Shown: one piece after another, positions 27,362 through 37,438 of the stretch | Layout of the letters: each line of letters opens with the position of its first letter | Position numbering within the stretch: the stretch's first letter is position 1 | Source: Blautia luti | GTDB lineage: Bacteria; Bacillota; Clostridia; Lachnospirales; Lachnospiraceae | Assembly (NCBI RefSeq): GCF_013304735.1 | Contig: NZ_JAAITI010000018.1 | Coordinates: 1 to 64,000, forward strand | Length of the DNA stretch: 64,000 bases | Direction of reading: 5' to 3' | Notes under the pieces: model-generated | Seen by the model: the letters and a program-made list of their open reading frames with translations, nothing else | The model's database searches: none | What the model was told of the DNA's origin: nothing | Made by a program: the position numbers and the translations under genes

Positions 27362-27448
27362 AAATTTGTCCTCCTTACTTAGATTGTCGGAGAGGGCCCA
27401 TGCCCTCTCTGTTTTCAGTTTAAAAGCTATATGACTGCCCTGTATGGA

Positions 27449-27850
27449 CTACCATACAAATGCAAGTACCTCGCCACCAACCTGAAGCTTACGAGCCTCT
27501 TTGTCAGTGATAACGCCTTTGTTTGTGGAAAGGATTGCGATACCAAGTCCGCCAAGAACCTTCGGAAGCTCATCCTTGCCTGCGTATACACGAAGACCTG
27601 GTTTGGAGATTCTCTTAAGTCCTGTGATGATCTTCTGGTTTTTATCCTCACCGTATTTCAGTGTGATGTGAAGAGTTTTAACAACTCCATCCTCAACCAG
27701 ATCATATTTTGCGATGTATCCCTCATCTACAAGGATGTTTGCGATAGCAATTTTCATCTTGGATGCCGGTACGTCTACAGTGTCATGTTTTGCAGTGTTT
27801 GCGTTACGGATTCTTGTAAGCATATCTGCGATCGGATCGCTCATTGTCAT
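27449..27850 (-). CDS. rpsH: Ribosomal protein S8
   Basis: 133 residues from [18 protein letters not shown], with AGGAGG 8 bases upstream. In E. coli S8 is the repressor of the spc operon; a matching site was not evident near rplE here. Confidence 0.98.
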   Translation of the reverse strand: MTMSDPIADMLTRIRNANTAKHDTVDVPASKMKIAIANILVDEGYIAKYDLVEDGVVKTLHITLKYGEDKNQKIITGLKRISKPGLRVYAGKDELPKVLGGLGIAILSTNKGVITDKEARKLQVGGEVLAFVW

Positions 27851-27931
27851 GTAAGTTTCCTCCTCTTTCTTCAGACTTTACATGTCGTGTGAATATTATT
27901 TAAATGATTAAAAAGTTGCTTTCACCTCGGC

Positions 27932-28117
27932 CTACCAGGAAGCTTTCTTAACACCCGGGATCTGACCTTTGTATGCCAGCTCACGGAAGCAGATTCTGCA
28001 AATTCCGTATTTTCTCAGGTATGCATGTGGACGGCCACAGATTCTGCAGCGAGTATACTCTCTTGTGGAGAATTTAGCTTTACGCTGCTGTTTAATTTTC
28101 ATTGCTGTCTTAGCCAT
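27932..28117 (-). CDS. rpsN: Ribosomal protein S14, type Z (zinc-ribbon)
   Basis: 61 residues from [17 protein letters not shown], preceded by AGGAGGAAA. The two Cys-x2-Cys pairs (CRICGRPH ... CRICFREL) mark the zinc-dependent form. An upstream in-frame ATG overlaps rplE and is not used. Confidence 0.97.
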   Translation of the reverse strand: MAKTAMKIKQQRKAKFSTREYTRCRICGRPHAYLRKYGICRICFRELAYKGQIPGVKKASW

Positions 28118-28130
28118 GAATCTTTTCCTC

Positions 28131-28670
28131 CTATTTAGCAAATGGCATGTTGAATAATGTCAGTAATTCGCGTGCCTCTTCATCTGTTTTAGCAGTTGTA
28201 ACGAAGATAACGTCCATTCCTCTTACTTTATCAACCTTATCGTACTCAACCTCTGGGAAGATCAGCTGCTCTTTGATACCAAGAGCGTAGTTTCCTCTGC
28301 CGTCGAATGCGTTCGGGTTAACACCACGGAAGTCACGTACACGTGGAAGAGCAAGGTTGATAAGACGATCAGCGAACTCATACATCTTCTCGCCTCTTAA
28401 GGTAACTTTACATCCGATCGGCATACCCTCTCTGATTTTGAAGTTAGCGACAGATTTTTTCGCTTTTGTAGCGATTGCTTTCTGTCCTGTAACAAGTTCC
28501 ATATCTGCGATTGCAGCGTCAAGAAGTTTAGCGTTCTCTTTTGCCTCGCCAACACCCATGTTAACAACGATTTTCTCGAGTTTTGGCACTTCCATTACGT
28601 TTTTGTATCCGAATTTCTTGGTCATGGCATCCATGATCTCGTTCTTGTAAAGATCTTTTAATCTACTCAC
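28131..28670 (-). CDS. rplE: Ribosomal protein L5
   Basis: 179 residues; 5S-rRNA-binding protein of the central protuberance. [13 protein letters not shown] and [17 protein letters not shown] are family signatures. Confidence 0.98.
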   Translation of the reverse strand: MSRLKDLYKNEIMDAMTKKFGYKNVMEVPKLEKIVVNMGVGEAKENAKLLDAAIADMELVTGQKAIATKAKKSVANFKIREGMPIGCKVTLRGEKMYEFADRLINLALPRVRDFRGVNPNAFDGRGNYALGIKEQLIFPEVEYDKVDKVRGMDVIFVTTAKTDEEARELLTLFNMPFAK

Positions 28671-28692
28671 CTTTATATGCCTCCTCTCTTAA

Positions 28693-29004
28693 TTAATCGA
28701 TTGTCTTTCCTGTTGCTTTGGCAACACGAACTTTTTTGTCTCCATCCATCTTGAATCCAACTCTTGTAGCTTTTCCGTCTACAACGAGCATTACGTTGGA
28801 GATGTGAAGCGGAGCTTCTTTTGTCACGATTCCACCGTTCTGATTAGCTGCGGACGGTTTAGCGTGCTTTGTAACCATGTTTACGTTCTCAACAACTACT
28901 GTGTTGTCTTTTACGTTAACTGCAAGAACTTTTCCGTCCTTACCTTTATCTTTTCCAGCGATAACTTTTACAGTATCACCTTTTTTAATTTTCATAGCTG
29001 ACAT
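28693..29004 (-). CDS. rplX: Ribosomal protein L24
   Basis: 103 residues with a KOW motif ([18 protein letters not shown]). The first ATG (MSAMKIKK) fits the AGGAGGG spacing better than the internal ATG. Confidence 0.97.
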   Translation of the reverse strand: MSAMKIKKGDTVKVIAGKDKGKDGKVLAVNVKDNTVVVENVNMVTKHAKPSAANQNGGIVTKEAPLHISNVMLVVDGKATRVGFKMDGDKKVRVAKATGKTID

Positions 29005-29015
29005 TCGGCACCCTC

Positions 29016-29384
29016 CTATAATACTTCCGGAGCTAAGGAAACGATCTTCATGAATTTCTTCTCACGAAGCTCTCTGGCAACTGGTCCAAAGATACGAGTT
29101 CCTCTCGGAGTTAAGTCATCCTTGATAATTACGGCAGCATTTTCATCGAAACGGATGTAGGATCCGTCTTTACGACGAGCGCCTTTTTTAGTTCTAACAA
29201 CTACAGCTTTAACAACGTCACCTTTTTTAACAACGCCGCCTGGTGTTGCATCTTTAACCGTAGCAACGATTGTGTCACCGATGTTTGCATATCTTCTTGT
29301 AGAGCCGCCCATAACACGAATACAAAGGATTTCTTTTGCACCAGTGTTGTCGGCAACTTTCAGTCTAGTTTCCTGCTGAATCAT
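29016..29384 (-). CDS. rplN: Ribosomal protein L14
   Basis: 122 residues, [28 protein letters not shown]. Forms an intersubunit bridge and binds RsfS. Confidence 0.98.
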   Translation of the reverse strand: MIQQETRLKVADNTGAKEILCIRVMGGSTRRYANIGDTIVATVKDATPGGVVKKGDVVKAVVVRTKKGARRKDGSYIRFDENAAVIIKDDLTPRGTRIFGPVARELREKKFMKIVSLAPEVL

Positions 29385-29397
29385 ACTGGTTTCCTCC

Positions 29398-29652
29398 TTA
29401 TTTAGCTTTCTCTACGATCTCAACCAGTCTCCATCTCTTGTCTTTGGACAGCGGTCTGGTCTCCATTACCTTAACGGTATCTCCGATGTTGCACTCATTG
29501 TTCTCATCATGAGCTTTTAATTTATATGTTCTCTTCACGATTTTCTTGTAAAGAGGATGTTTTACATGGTCTTCAATTGCAACTACGATGGTCTTATCCA
29601 TTTTGTCGCTGACAACCTTACCCACGCGGGTTTTTCTCAGATTTCTTTCCAC
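29398..29652 (-). CDS. rpsQ: Ribosomal protein S17
   Basis: 84 residues, OB fold with [22 protein letters not shown]. Primary 16S-binding protein, between rpmC and rplN. Confidence 0.98.
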   Translation of the reverse strand: MERNLRKTRVGKVVSDKMDKTIVVAIEDHVKHPLYKKIVKRTYKLKAHDENNECNIGDTVKVMETRPLSKDKRWRLVEIVEKAK

Positions 29653-29670
29653 GATTTATGTCCTCCTGTC

Positions 29671-29889
29671 CTATTTGGAAGCGTTTGCCTGCTCAGTGAT
29701 TACTGTCTGGATTCTGGCAATATTTTTGCGAACCTCTTTGATTCGTCCTGTATTGTCTAACTGGTTTGTTGCATTCTGAAATCTCAGATTGAAAAGCTCT
29801 TTTTTAGCAGCTACTAATTCTTCATTCAGTTCTGCAACTGACTTTGCTTTTAAATCTTCCACGAACTTATTAATTTTCACTGTTATCAC
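29671..29889 (-). CDS. rpmC: Ribosomal protein L29
   Basis: 72 residues, two-helix protein at the tunnel exit where SRP and trigger factor dock. Its start overlaps the end of rplP by 20 bases. Confidence 0.97.
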   Translation of the reverse strand: MITVKINKFVEDLKAKSVAELNEELVAAKKELFNLRFQNATNQLDNTGRIKEVRKNIARIQTVITEQANASK

Positions 29890-30307
29890 CGCCTTCTAAG
29901 TCTGCACGAGAAACGATTTTACATTTACATGGTAACTTGTGCATTGCAAGACGTAATGCTTCACGGGCAACCTCTTCGGACACGCCTGCAATCTCAAACA
30001 TAACACGACCTGGTTTTACTACTGCTACCCAGTACTCCAGAGCGCCTTTTCCGGAACCCATTCGAGTCTCAGCTGGTTTAGCTGTTACCGGTTTATCCGG
30101 GAAAATCTTAATCCAAACTTTACCGCCACGTTTGATGTAACGGGTCATAGCAACACGGGCTGCCTCGATCTGATTAGATCTGATCCAGCACGGCTCAGTA
30201 GCAACAAGACCGAAATCACCATAGTTGATAGCATTGCCTCTAAGGGCTTTTCCTCTCATGGAGCCACGGAATTGTTTACGACGTTTTACTCTTTTTGGCA
30301 TTAACAT
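29870..30307 (-). CDS. rplP: Ribosomal protein L16
   Basis: 145 residues, [21 protein letters not shown]. Near the A-site of the 50S. Shares one base with the rpsC stop. Confidence 0.98.
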   Translation of the reverse strand: MLMPKRVKRRKQFRGSMRGKALRGNAINYGDFGLVATEPCWIRSNQIEAARVAMTRYIKRGGKVWIKIFPDKPVTAKPAETRMGSGKGALEYWVAVVKPGRVMFEIAGVSEEVAREALRLAMHKLPCKCKIVSRADLEGGDNSEN

Positions 30308-30963
30308 TATTTATCGCTCCCTTCCTTAGTTCCTTTTGTCGGAAGAATCTCACCATTGTAGATCCATGCCTTAACACCAACTTTACCGTATGTGGTGTCT
30401 GCTTCCGCAAAGCCATAATCGATATCTGCACGAAGTGTCTGAAGCGGGATTGTTCCCTCGCTGTAGAACTCTGTACGAGCCATATCAGCTCCGCCGAGAC
30501 GTCCGGATACGGAAGTCTTGATTCCCTTAGCGCCAGCCTTCATTGTTCTCTGCATTGTGGACTTCATAGCACGTCTGAAAGAAATACGGTTCTCAAGCTG
30601 AAGAGCAATGTTCTCAGCAACCAGCTGTGCATCTTTGTCCGGTCTCTTTACTTCTTTGATGTCAACGATAAGCTTCTTGTCTGTGTATTTCTGAAGCTCA
30701 GCTTTAACTTTCTCGATCTCTGCGCCGCCCTTACCGATTACGATACCAGGTTTTGCTGTGTAGATGATGATCTTAACTCTGTCAGATGCTCTCTCGATCT
30801 CGATCTTGGAAACACCTGCGCTGTATAATTTCTTTTTAAGGAATGTTCTGATGTTGTAGTCTTCTACCAGGTAGTCAGCAAATTTGTCTTCTGCATACCA
30901 TCTGGAATCCCAATCCTTGATAACTCCGACTCTAAGGCCATGCGGATTAACTTTCTGTCCCAT
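30307..30963 (-). CDS. rpsC: Ribosomal protein S3
   Basis: 218 residues with KH domain ([20 protein letters not shown]) and S3 C-domain. Part of the mRNA entry site. Confidence 0.98.
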   Translation of the reverse strand: MGQKVNPHGLRVGVIKDWDSRWYAEDKFADYLVEDYNIRTFLKKKLYSAGVSKIEIERASDRVKIIIYTAKPGIVIGKGGAEIEKVKAELQKYTDKKLIVDIKEVKRPDKDAQLVAENIALQLENRISFRRAMKSTMQRTMKAGAKGIKTSVSGRLGGADMARTEFYSEGTIPLQTLRADIDYGFAEADTTYGKVGVKAWIYNGEILPTKGTKEGSDK

Positions 30964-30974
30964 GCTTTTCCTCC

Positions 30975-31364
30975 TTACCTTTCATCAAGCACAACAGTGA
31001 TATGGCTTGTTCTCTTCTCGATTCTGTAAGCTCTACCCTGTGCTCTCGGCTGAATTCTCTTCATTGTAGGTCCCTTATCTGCATAGCATGCTGCAACATA
31101 AAGGTTGTCTGCGTTCATTCCGTTGTTGTTCTCAGCGTTTGCTACTGCTGACTCAAGCAGTTTTTTGATCACGCTGGAAGCGTATCTCGGATTGTATGTC
31201 AGGATACCAAGTGCTGTCTGTACATCTTTGCCACGGATTGCATCTAATACGTAGCAGGCTTTCTGAACAGAAATTCTTGCATAAGATAACTTTGCAGACG
31301 GCCTTGTCTCTCTATTATTCTCATTTCTGGCTCTCTTTATCTGGCTTCTATGTCCTTTTGCCAT
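30975..31364 (-). CDS. rplV: Ribosomal protein L22
   Basis: 129 residues; its beta-hairpin lines the exit tunnel. [30 protein letters not shown] and [20 protein letters not shown] are typical. Confidence 0.98.
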   Translation of the reverse strand: MAKGHRSQIKRARNENNRETRPSAKLSYARISVQKACYVLDAIRGKDVQTALGILTYNPRYASSVIKKLLESAVANAENNNGMNADNLYVAACYADKGPTMKRIQPRAQGRAYRIEKRTSHITVVLDER

Positions 31365-31450
31365 CTTAAAGTGCCTCCTTTCCTAAATTCGATATCTGAG
31401 TTATCTGCCAGCTGTCTTAATCTGACAGCGGGCAGTTATAAATCTGATGA

Positions 31451-31732
31451 CTAGCGTACTCCGGACTTCTTCTCGTCTTTTCCGTGTCCTCTGTAAGTTC
31501 TTGTTGCAACGAACTCACCAAGTTTGTGTCCTACCATATCCTCTGTGATATATACCGGCACATGTTTTCTTCCGTCATGAACAGCGATTGTGTGTCCTAC
31601 GAAAGACGGGAAGATTGTGGAACGGCGAGACCAAGTTTTGATTACGGATTTATCATTTGCAGCGTTAAGAGCGTCTACTTTTTTAAGTAAGCTCTGGTCT
31701 GCAAAAGGTCCTTTTTTCAGTGAACGAGACAT
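31451..31732 (-). CDS. rpsS: Ribosomal protein S19
   Basis: 93 residues, [20 protein letters not shown]. The 86-base gap to rplV holds a GCTGTC/GACAGC hairpin extended by CTGCC/GGCAG. Confidence 0.98.
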   Translation of the reverse strand: MSRSLKKGPFADQSLLKKVDALNAANDKSVIKTWSRRSTIFPSFVGHTIAVHDGRKHVPVYITEDMVGHKLGEFVATRTYRGHGKDEKKSGVR

Positions 31733-31747
31733 GCTTTCTCCTCCTTA

Positions 31748-32593
31748 TTATTTCGATAATGCTTTTCCATCGCGTCTTCTTACGATGTACTTGTTGGACT
31801 GTTTGTTTTTCTTTCTGGTCTTCAGGCCGAGAGCAGGTTTGCCCCACGGTGTGCAAGGACCTGGGCGTCCGATACCGGTCTTACCTTCACCACCACCATG
31901 TGGATGGTCATTCGGGTTCATTACGGAACCACGAACTGTAGGTCTGATACCCATGTTACGTTTACGTCCGGCTTTACCGATGTTAATAAGGTTGTGATCT
32001 CCGTTTCCGATTACACCAACAGTTGCGCGGCATACGATCGGAACCATTCTCATCTCACCGGAAGGAAGACGAAGTGTTGCATACTTTCCTTCTTTAGCCA
32101 TGAGCTGTGCGCCGTTTCCTGCAGAACGAACCATCTGTCCGCCTTTTCCAGGATGAAGCTCAATGTTGTGAACCATAGTACCAACCGGGATAAGCTCCAG
32201 CGGGAGGCAGTTTCCAACACGAACCTCAGCTTCCGGACCATTGTAAACCTTCTGGCCTACTTTAAGTCCCTCTGGAGCGAGGATGTAAGCTTTCTCGCCA
32301 TCTGCGTAGCAGATAAGAGCGATATTAGCTGTTCTGTTCGGATCGTACTCGATTGTTTTAACTGTTGCAGGGATTCCATCTTTTCTTCTCTTGAAGTCGA
32401 TGATTCTGTATTTTCTTCTGCTTCCGCCACCCTGATGTCTTACAGTGATTTTACCCTGATTGTTACGTCCGGCGTTCTTCTTAAGGGAAGTAACGAGGGA
32501 TTTCTCTGGTTTTGCAGCTGTAATCTCAGAGAAGTCGGAACCAGTCATATGTCTTCTTGACGGTGTATATGGGTTATAGCTTTTGATTCCCAT
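31748..32593 (-). CDS. rplB: Ribosomal protein L2
   Basis: 281 residues from [18 protein letters not shown], with AAAGGAG 7 bases upstream; a longer frame adds ten residues that overlap the ribosome-binding site. The [20 protein letters not shown] region holds the conserved peptidyl-transferase histidine. Confidence 0.97.
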   Translation of the reverse strand: MGIKSYNPYTPSRRHMTGSDFSEITAAKPEKSLVTSLKKNAGRNNQGKITVRHQGGGSRRKYRIIDFKRRKDGIPATVKTIEYDPNRTANIALICYADGEKAYILAPEGLKVGQKVYNGPEAEVRVGNCLPLELIPVGTMVHNIELHPGKGGQMVRSAGNGAQLMAKEGKYATLRLPSGEMRMVPIVCRATVGVIGNGDHNLINIGKAGRKRNMGIRPTVRGSVMNPNDHPHGGGEGKTGIGRPGPCTPWGKPALGLKTRKKNKQSNKYIVRRRDGKALSK

Positions 32594-32658
32594 GATGTTT
32601 CTCCTTTCAATCTTTATCATCACGCTTTTGACTGCGTATATTCGGACTTAACTGTTAA

Positions 32659-32958
32659 TTAAAGTCCTTCGAAGATCTCGATATCTTTGCTCTCTTCTGT
32701 AAGAGCTACGATAGCTTTTTTGGTCTTAGCAGTTTTTCCAACTACCATTCCACGGCGTTTTTTCTTTCCATCGTTGTTGATGGTGTTTACGCTTTTAACT
32801 TTTGTTCCCTCGAACATCTTCTCAACAGCCTCTTTGATCTGAGTCTTGTTTGCTTCTGGATGTACAAGGAATGTATATTTTTTCTCACCCATGGCGTTCA
32901 TGGATTTCTCTGTGATAACCGGACGGATGATTACGTCATAGTACTGAATACTTGCCAT
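32659..32958 (-). CDS. rplW: Ribosomal protein L23
   Basis: 99 residues; docking site for trigger factor and SRP at the tunnel exit. [15 protein letters not shown] is typical. The start overlaps the rplD stop by one base. Confidence 0.98.
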   Translation of the reverse strand: MASIQYYDVIIRPVITEKSMNAMGEKKYTFLVHPEANKTQIKEAVEKMFEGTKVKSVNTINNDGKKKRRGMVVGKTAKTKKAIVALTEESKDIEIFEGL

Positions 32959-33578
32959 TATGCGTATACCTCCTCGATAGATGCAACGGCATCCTTTGTA
33001 ACAACTACGGTGTTGTGTTTCATAACATCGTATGTGTTGATTGTAGCCGGTGTTGCAGTTTCCACGTCAGCGATGTTTCTTGCAGAAAGAATTACGTTCT
33101 GATCGTTATCAGCTGTGATTACAAGAGCTTTCTCTGCTTTCAGGTTTGTAAGAACCTTCTGCATCTCTTTTGTCTTAACCTCAGCAAGTGCAAGGCTGTC
33201 AACAACAACAAGTTTATTATCCTGAACCTTGGATGTCAGAGCGGATTTAAGAGCTGCTCTTCTTTCCTTTTTGTTCATTTTTACTTCATAGTCTCTCGGA
33301 ACCGGAGCGAATACAACACCGCCGCCTGTCCACTGTGGTGCACGGATGGAACCCTGTCTTGCATGACCTGTTCCTTTCTGTCTCCACGGTTTTCTTCCGC
33401 CGCCTCTTACCTCAGAACGAGTTTTCGCTTTCTGAGTTCCCTGACGGTTATTTGCAAGCTGACGAACAACTGCAAGATGAACGAGATGCTCGTTGATCTC
33501 AACGCCGAATACTGCGTCATTCAGCTCCATTGTGCCAACTTCATTGCCTTCCATATTATAAACAGTTACATTAGCCAT
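32958..33578 (-). CDS. rplD: Ribosomal protein L4
   Basis: 206 residues with the tunnel loop ([24 protein letters not shown]). In E. coli L4 represses the S10 operon through its leader; the structured leader at 34616-34840 could serve the same loop here. Confidence 0.98.
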   Translation of the reverse strand: MANVTVYNMEGNEVGTMELNDAVFGVEINEHLVHLAVVRQLANNRQGTQKAKTRSEVRGGGRKPWRQKGTGHARQGSIRAPQWTGGGVVFAPVPRDYEVKMNKKERRAALKSALTSKVQDNKLVVVDSLALAEVKTKEMQKVLTNLKAEKALVITADNDQNVILSARNIADVETATPATINTYDVMKHNTVVVTKDAVASIEEVYA

Positions 33579-33599
33579 TCTGATGCTCCTCCTTTCCTA

Positions 33600-34232
33600 T
33601 TATAAGGACTTTACTGTCTCTTTGATTGTAACCAAAGATTTCTTAGGTCCTGGAACAGCACCTTTAACTAACAGTAAGTTATTCTCTGTATCTACACGTA
33701 CGATCTCAAGATTCTGAACAGTTACCTGAACATGTCCCATGTGACCTGGCATATGTTTTCCTTTGAAAACCTTGCTCGGATCGGAGCAAGCGCCGTTGGA
33801 ACCTGCATGACGATGATATTTAGAACCGTGAGCCATAGGTCCTCTGGACTGGCCATGTCTCTTGATGGCGCCCTGGAAACCTTTACCTTTGGAGATTGCA
33901 GTAGCATCGATGTGATCTCCTGCTGCAAAGATGTCAGCCTTGATTTCCTGTCCAACCTCATACTCGCCGGCATTGTCAAATCTGAACTCTTTTACAAATC
34001 TTTTTACAGCTACACCAGCTTTATCAAAGTGGCCTTTCTCCGGTTTGTTGACCAGTTTCTCTCTGATCTCGCCGAAGCCAACCTGAACTGATGTGTATCC
34101 ATCGTTCTCCTCAGTTTTAACCTGAGTTACAACGCAAGGACCTGCCTGTAAAACAGTTACCGGAATTAACATTCCATCTTCATTGAAGATCTGAGTCATT
34201 CCGACTTTAGTAGCTAAAATAGCTTTCTTCAT
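33600..34232 (-). CDS. rplC: Ribosomal protein L3
   Basis: 210 residues, with the conserved loop [20 protein letters not shown] reaching the peptidyl-transferase centre. Confidence 0.98.
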   Translation of the reverse strand: MKKAILATKVGMTQIFNEDGMLIPVTVLQAGPCVVTQVKTEENDGYTSVQVGFGEIREKLVNKPEKGHFDKAGVAVKRFVKEFRFDNAGEYEVGQEIKADIFAAGDHIDATAISKGKGFQGAIKRHGQSRGPMAHGSKYHRHAGSNGACSDPSKVFKGKHMPGHMGHVQVTVQNLEIVRVDTENNLLLVKGAVPGPKKSLVTIKETVKSL

Positions 34233-34297
34233 TTCTTTCTTCCTCCTTATAGCGGATTACCATTCGGTAATCATATAGTTAATGTCAAATGACATTA

Positions 34298-34615
34298 TTA
34301 GCGGTTTTTCATCTTGATATCGATGTGAACACCAGCCGGCATTTCCAGTCTGGAAAGTGCATCTACTGTTTTCTGAGTTGGTGTCAGGATATCGATAAGT
34401 CTCTTATGAGTTCTCTGCTCAAACTGCTCTCTGGAATCTTTGTATTTATGAACAGCTCTTAAGATTGTAACAACCTCTTTCTTAGTAGGAAGCGGAACCG
34501 GTCCACTTACCATTGCTCCGTTCTTCTTTACTGTCTCGATGATCTTTGCTGCAGATGCATCAACGAGCTGATGATCATATGCCTTTAATGTGATTCTCAT
34601 TACCTGATTTGCCAT
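34298..34615 (-). CDS. rpsJ: Ribosomal protein S10 / NusE
   Basis: 105 residues; 30S head protein that also acts as NusE in antitermination. [30 protein letters not shown] is typical. First gene of the S10 operon. Confidence 0.98.
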   Translation of the reverse strand: MANQVMRITLKAYDHQLVDASAAKIIETVKKNGAMVSGPVPLPTKKEVVTILRAVHKYKDSREQFEQRTHKRLIDILTPTQKTVDALSRLEMPAGVHIDIKMKNR

Positions 34616-34840
34616 AAAAAAAGTCTCCTCCTATTCGTACTTATATAGCAGTACGACAAGCGGCGACTGTACACATCTCCGTGTGTGTCATGGTATATTT
34701 GCACACACGCCCATCCCAAGATGGTTATTGAACTTTGTACAGTGACTTGTCGTCAGTTTCCTAACTTGACATTCGCTCCACGGAAAACCTACCAATGTGG
34801 TAGCAACCTCGCGCTTCATAGCTATCAATGTCACAGCAAG
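34616..34840 (-). ncRNA. S10-operon leader RNA, highly structured
   Basis: On the minus strand a long-range stem pairs ACGACAAG and CTGTACA (34736-34753) with TGTACAG and CTTGTCGT (34653-34673). It encloses a CCATC/GATGG hairpin and a GTGTGTG/CACACAC hairpin. Upstream is CTACCA/TGGTAG (about 34787-34801). A last hairpin CGTACT/AGTACG (34636-34655) overlaps the big stem, so the two are mutually exclusive just before the rpsJ ribosome-binding site. A ribosomal-protein (L4-type) control site is likely by analogy. Confidence 0.7.
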
Positions 34841-34844
34841 GATT

Positions 34845-34873
34845 AGTATATACGATGATCTTTAAGAATGCAA
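34845..34873 (-). promoter_or_regulatory. Promoter of the S10-spc ribosomal operon
   Basis: TTGCAT (34868-34873), 17 bases, TATACT (34845-34850) on the minus strand. It starts right after the terminator of the preceding gene and gives a leader of about 220 bases. Confidence 0.85.
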
Positions 34874-34907
34874 GTGTTTTTTTTAATTTTTTTAAATTTT
34901 TTTAAAA

Positions 34908-34938
34908 AAGAAAAAAACGGCTCATTTCTGAACCGTTT
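34908..34938 (-). terminator. Terminator after the signal-peptidase-like gene
   Basis: AAACGGTTCA and TGAGCCGTTT pair around GAAA, followed by a long T-run on the minus strand. Confidence 0.92.
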
Positions 34939-34962
34939 CTTTCTTATATAATAGGTAGTTAT

Positions 34963-36045
34963 TTATTCTTCCATGTCGTCTGCTTCACCGCTGATGATAT
35001 CTGAGTAATCGAACAATGTCACGTTTGTGATATCATCTTTTACGATATCCGGTGCATCACCGGCCTTCTTCACACGGTTTGCCAGCTGTGCTGCGGAAAG
35101 AGACGGCATTGCAAGACTTCCGATTGTAACCGGTTCCTCTTCCTCCTCCCCTGCTTCTACAGCTCTTCTTGGCTGCGGACGGGCTGCTTTCGGTTCCGGC
35201 TGCCTTCTCTGTATTCTTTCTGCTGCCGGAGCTTCCTCCAGGTCTTCTGAGGTAGCTGCCGCAATCTCTTTCTTCAGTTCCTCATGTGCTTCACTGGCTG
35301 CTGTCTGTGCTGTACGCGCCATTGCGGAAGCTTTTCTTCCAGCAGGACGTTCCGTAACATCCTCCTCATCAATCTCATCTACAAAGCCACCGGTACGTAC
35401 TTTTCGTTTCTCCGCTTTTTTGCTTTTACGTTTACGCGCTTTCTCTTCCTGAAGGATTTCTTTTTCTTCTTCCTTCATTCTTCTGGCACGTTCTTTTTCT
35501 TCCCGTTTCAGTTCTTTTTTTGATTTTACATATCCGGGTTCCGGATCATCCATGTCATCCTGCACATCCTCCGGCTCTTTTTTCCAGAGTTCCGCAATCA
35601 CATAAAGAATAATCAAAAACAGAACAACCAGACCGAGAATAATCAGTCCTTCAATGCTTTCTGTAGCAACCAGCAGATATCCCACATATCCAATGGTAAT
35701 GACAACCTTCGGAACATAATCTCCAACCTTGATTGTAAGTGTCTTGTCTCCAGAAACAGACTGATCTGTAACCGTTCCTGTTCCTTTGGATGCATCAATA
35801 TTCGTGATGGTATATTTATATGTCTTGGAATCTTTCTCAACAAGAATCGGTGTACCTACTGTGATTTCAGAGCTTTTCTCCGGAATTGCATATGTAACGG
35901 AACCTACCGGAAGGTTCGTCGCACTGTCGGACTTATCCACGATCACAGTTCTCACTCCGAAAAACGGTGGAAGAACAAGCCCCAGCACACAGATCAGAGT
36001 ACATATCACAACAAGATGTACAATAAATTTCAATACTTTTGACAT
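34963..36045 (-). CDS. Signal-peptidase-I-like membrane protein without catalytic residues
   Basis: 360 residues. TM1 (about 8-28) ends in LPPFFGVRTVIV, and TM2 (about 118-150) follows KVVITIGYVGYLL; the layout matches SipW-type signal peptidases. Where those have SGSMEP there is KSDSATN before the conserved LPVGSV, and the histidine of THRI is replaced (YKYTITNI). So both Ser and His seem lost. The second half is a cytoplasmic-type charged tail (KELKREEKERARRMKEEEKE, then Ala/Glu/Pro-rich). Function unknown; perhaps a scaffold. It follows the crh-like gene after a hairpin. Confidence 0.78.
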   Translation of the reverse strand: MSKVLKFIVHLVVICTLICVLGLVLPPFFGVRTVIVDKSDSATNLPVGSVTYAIPEKSSEITVGTPILVEKDSKTYKYTITNIDASKGTGTVTDQSVSGDKTLTIKVGDYVPKVVITIGYVGYLLVATESIEGLIILGLVVLFLIILYVIAELWKKEPEDVQDDMDDPEPGYVKSKKELKREEKERARRMKEEEKEILQEEKARKRKSKKAEKRKVRTGGFVDEIDEEDVTERPAGRKASAMARTAQTAASEAHEELKKEIAAATSEDLEEAPAAERIQRRQPEPKAARPQPRRAVEAGEEEEEPVTIGSLAMPSLSAAQLANRVKKAGDAPDIVKDDITNVTLFDYSDIISGEADDMEE

Positions 36046-36087
36046 AGGTAATCTTCCTCTTTCATATTAATAAGCGCCTTGAAGCGG

Positions 36088-36134
36088 AAAGGGATACAGC
36101 GGGAATCGGTCTTCCTTTCCGTCTGTATCCCTTT
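36088..36134 (-). terminator. Stem-loop after the crh-like gene
   Basis: AAAGGGATACAG and CTGTATCCCTTT pair perfectly over 12 bp. The minus-strand side lacks a long U-run, so it may only partly terminate before the signal-peptidase-like gene. Confidence 0.5.
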
Positions 36135-36187
36135 ATATTCCTCATTCACAGAATCTCCCGTTCTGTGAACTGCTCTGTCCAAATTGA

Positions 36188-36442
36188 TTACTGGTTGCTT
36201 AAATACTGTTCAATGCTCTCCATTGCCGCATTCTCATCATCACCGTTGGCAGACAGTGTGATCTCTTCACCTGCGTCAAGTCCCAGCGTCATCATCCCCA
36301 TGATACTTTTTGCATTGACTCTTTTTTTGCCAATCTCAACATAAATTTCACTGTTAAACTGGCTTGCCACCTGAACAAGCTGTGCTACTGGTCTTGCCTC
36401 CAGTCCAGTGGATAAGTTGATAGTGATTGGTTTTTTAATCAT
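36188..36442 (-). CDS. HPr-like protein with Glu at the phospho-His position (Crh-like)
   Basis: 84 residues with the HPr fold. At position 15, where HPr has the phosphorylated His in GLHARPA, it has Glu (GLEARPVA). Ser46 (AKSIMGMM), the HPr-kinase target, is kept. This is the Crh pattern (Crh has Gln15), so it cannot pass PTS phosphate but could bind CcpA or other partners. It overlaps whiA by four bases (ATGA), in the same place as crh in Bacillus. Confidence 0.88.
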   Translation of the reverse strand: MIKKPITINLSTGLEARPVAQLVQVASQFNSEIYVEIGKKRVNAKSIMGMMTLGLDAGEEITLSANGDDENAAMESIEQYLSNQ

Positions 36443-37395
36443 AATAGCTCCTCCTTGTTCTCCCGCAGCTCATCTGCGATCTCACTCAGCTTACGAAGCC
36501 GGTGATTCACACCTGATTTGCCCACCTGCGGATTCAACATCATACCTAATTCTTTCAGTGTGGCATCTGGATACTTAAGCCTCAGCCTGGCCACCTGAGC
36601 CAGTGCATCGCTCAAACTTTCAAAGCCGACCGTTCTGCTGATCAGCTGTATGTCTTCCACCTGTCTCACTGCCGCATTTACCGTTTTATTGATATTCGCA
36701 GCCTCACAGTTTACCTTCCGGTTCACTGTATTACGCATTTCCTTAAGAATCCGGATATTCTCCAGATTCATAAGTGCTACGTTCGCTTCCATGACTGCCA
36801 GCATGTCAACGATCTGTGCGCCTTCTTTCACATAGACCACATATGATTTCTTGCGCACTACAATTTTAGCTTCTACGTGAAAACTGCGGATAATCCCCTG
36901 TAATTGTTCTGCTTTTCTCTTGTCCGGACATACAATCTCAAAATGATATCCTTTCTCAGGATCGCTGATTGAACCAGACGACAGAAAAGTACCGCGAATA
37001 AACGCACGCTTGCAGCAACTCATCTGAACTACAAGCGAATTATCCATTTCAAGTAACCCGGTTTTGTTATCCACGGAAAGTTTCGTTCCCTGCAGAACTT
37101 CCTCTGCCCTGGCCGGATCTGTAACTTCTACAAGATATACCCTGCCCCGTTTCAGATGGGACCCCTCCCTGATAACAATCGCTGTCTCTATATTAAATGT
37201 TTTTCTTAATAATGTAAAGCTTTTTCTTGCAACTGCTTCATTTTCTGTCTGAATCCACAGCTTTCTGTTTCCGTCCGGCAGATTTTCCACATGACCGCAG
37301 CCACAGAGTAACGCCGCCATTTCTGCCACCTGACAGTGTCTCGCCGGACTGAACTGCCCTGCAAGCTCTTCTTTAACTTTTCCTGAAAATGACAT
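36439..37395 (-). CDS. whiA: DNA-binding protein WhiA
   Basis: 318 residues: N-terminal LAGLIDADG-like domain (FSGKVKEELAG ... FIRGTFLSSGSISDPEKGYHFE) and C-terminal HTH (LKELGMMLNPQVGKSGVNHRLRKL). Linked with cell division and sporulation timing in Gram-positives. It lies between rapZ and the crh-like gene. Confidence 0.95.
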   Translation of the reverse strand: MSFSGKVKEELAGQFSPARHCQVAEMAALLCGCGHVENLPDGNRKLWIQTENEAVARKSFTLLRKTFNIETAIVIREGSHLKRGRVYLVEVTDPARAEEVLQGTKLSVDNKTGLLEMDNSLVVQMSCCKRAFIRGTFLSSGSISDPEKGYHFEIVCPDKRKAEQLQGIIRSFHVEAKIVVRKKSYVVYVKEGAQIVDMLAVMEANVALMNLENIRILKEMRNTVNRKVNCEAANINKTVNAAVRQVEDIQLISRTVGFESLSDALAQVARLRLKYPDATLKELGMMLNPQVGKSGVNHRLRKLSEIADELRENKEELL

Positions 37396-37438
37396 CCCGA
37401 ACCCTCTTTTATATCTTCACTGCAGTGCTTTTCCTGCA

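Noticed and set aside
27375-27400. Perfect GAGAGGGC/GCCCTCTC hairpin between rpsH and rplF as a terminator
   Set aside because: No U-run follows on the minus strand and essential genes follow directly, so at most it is a structure or processing site.
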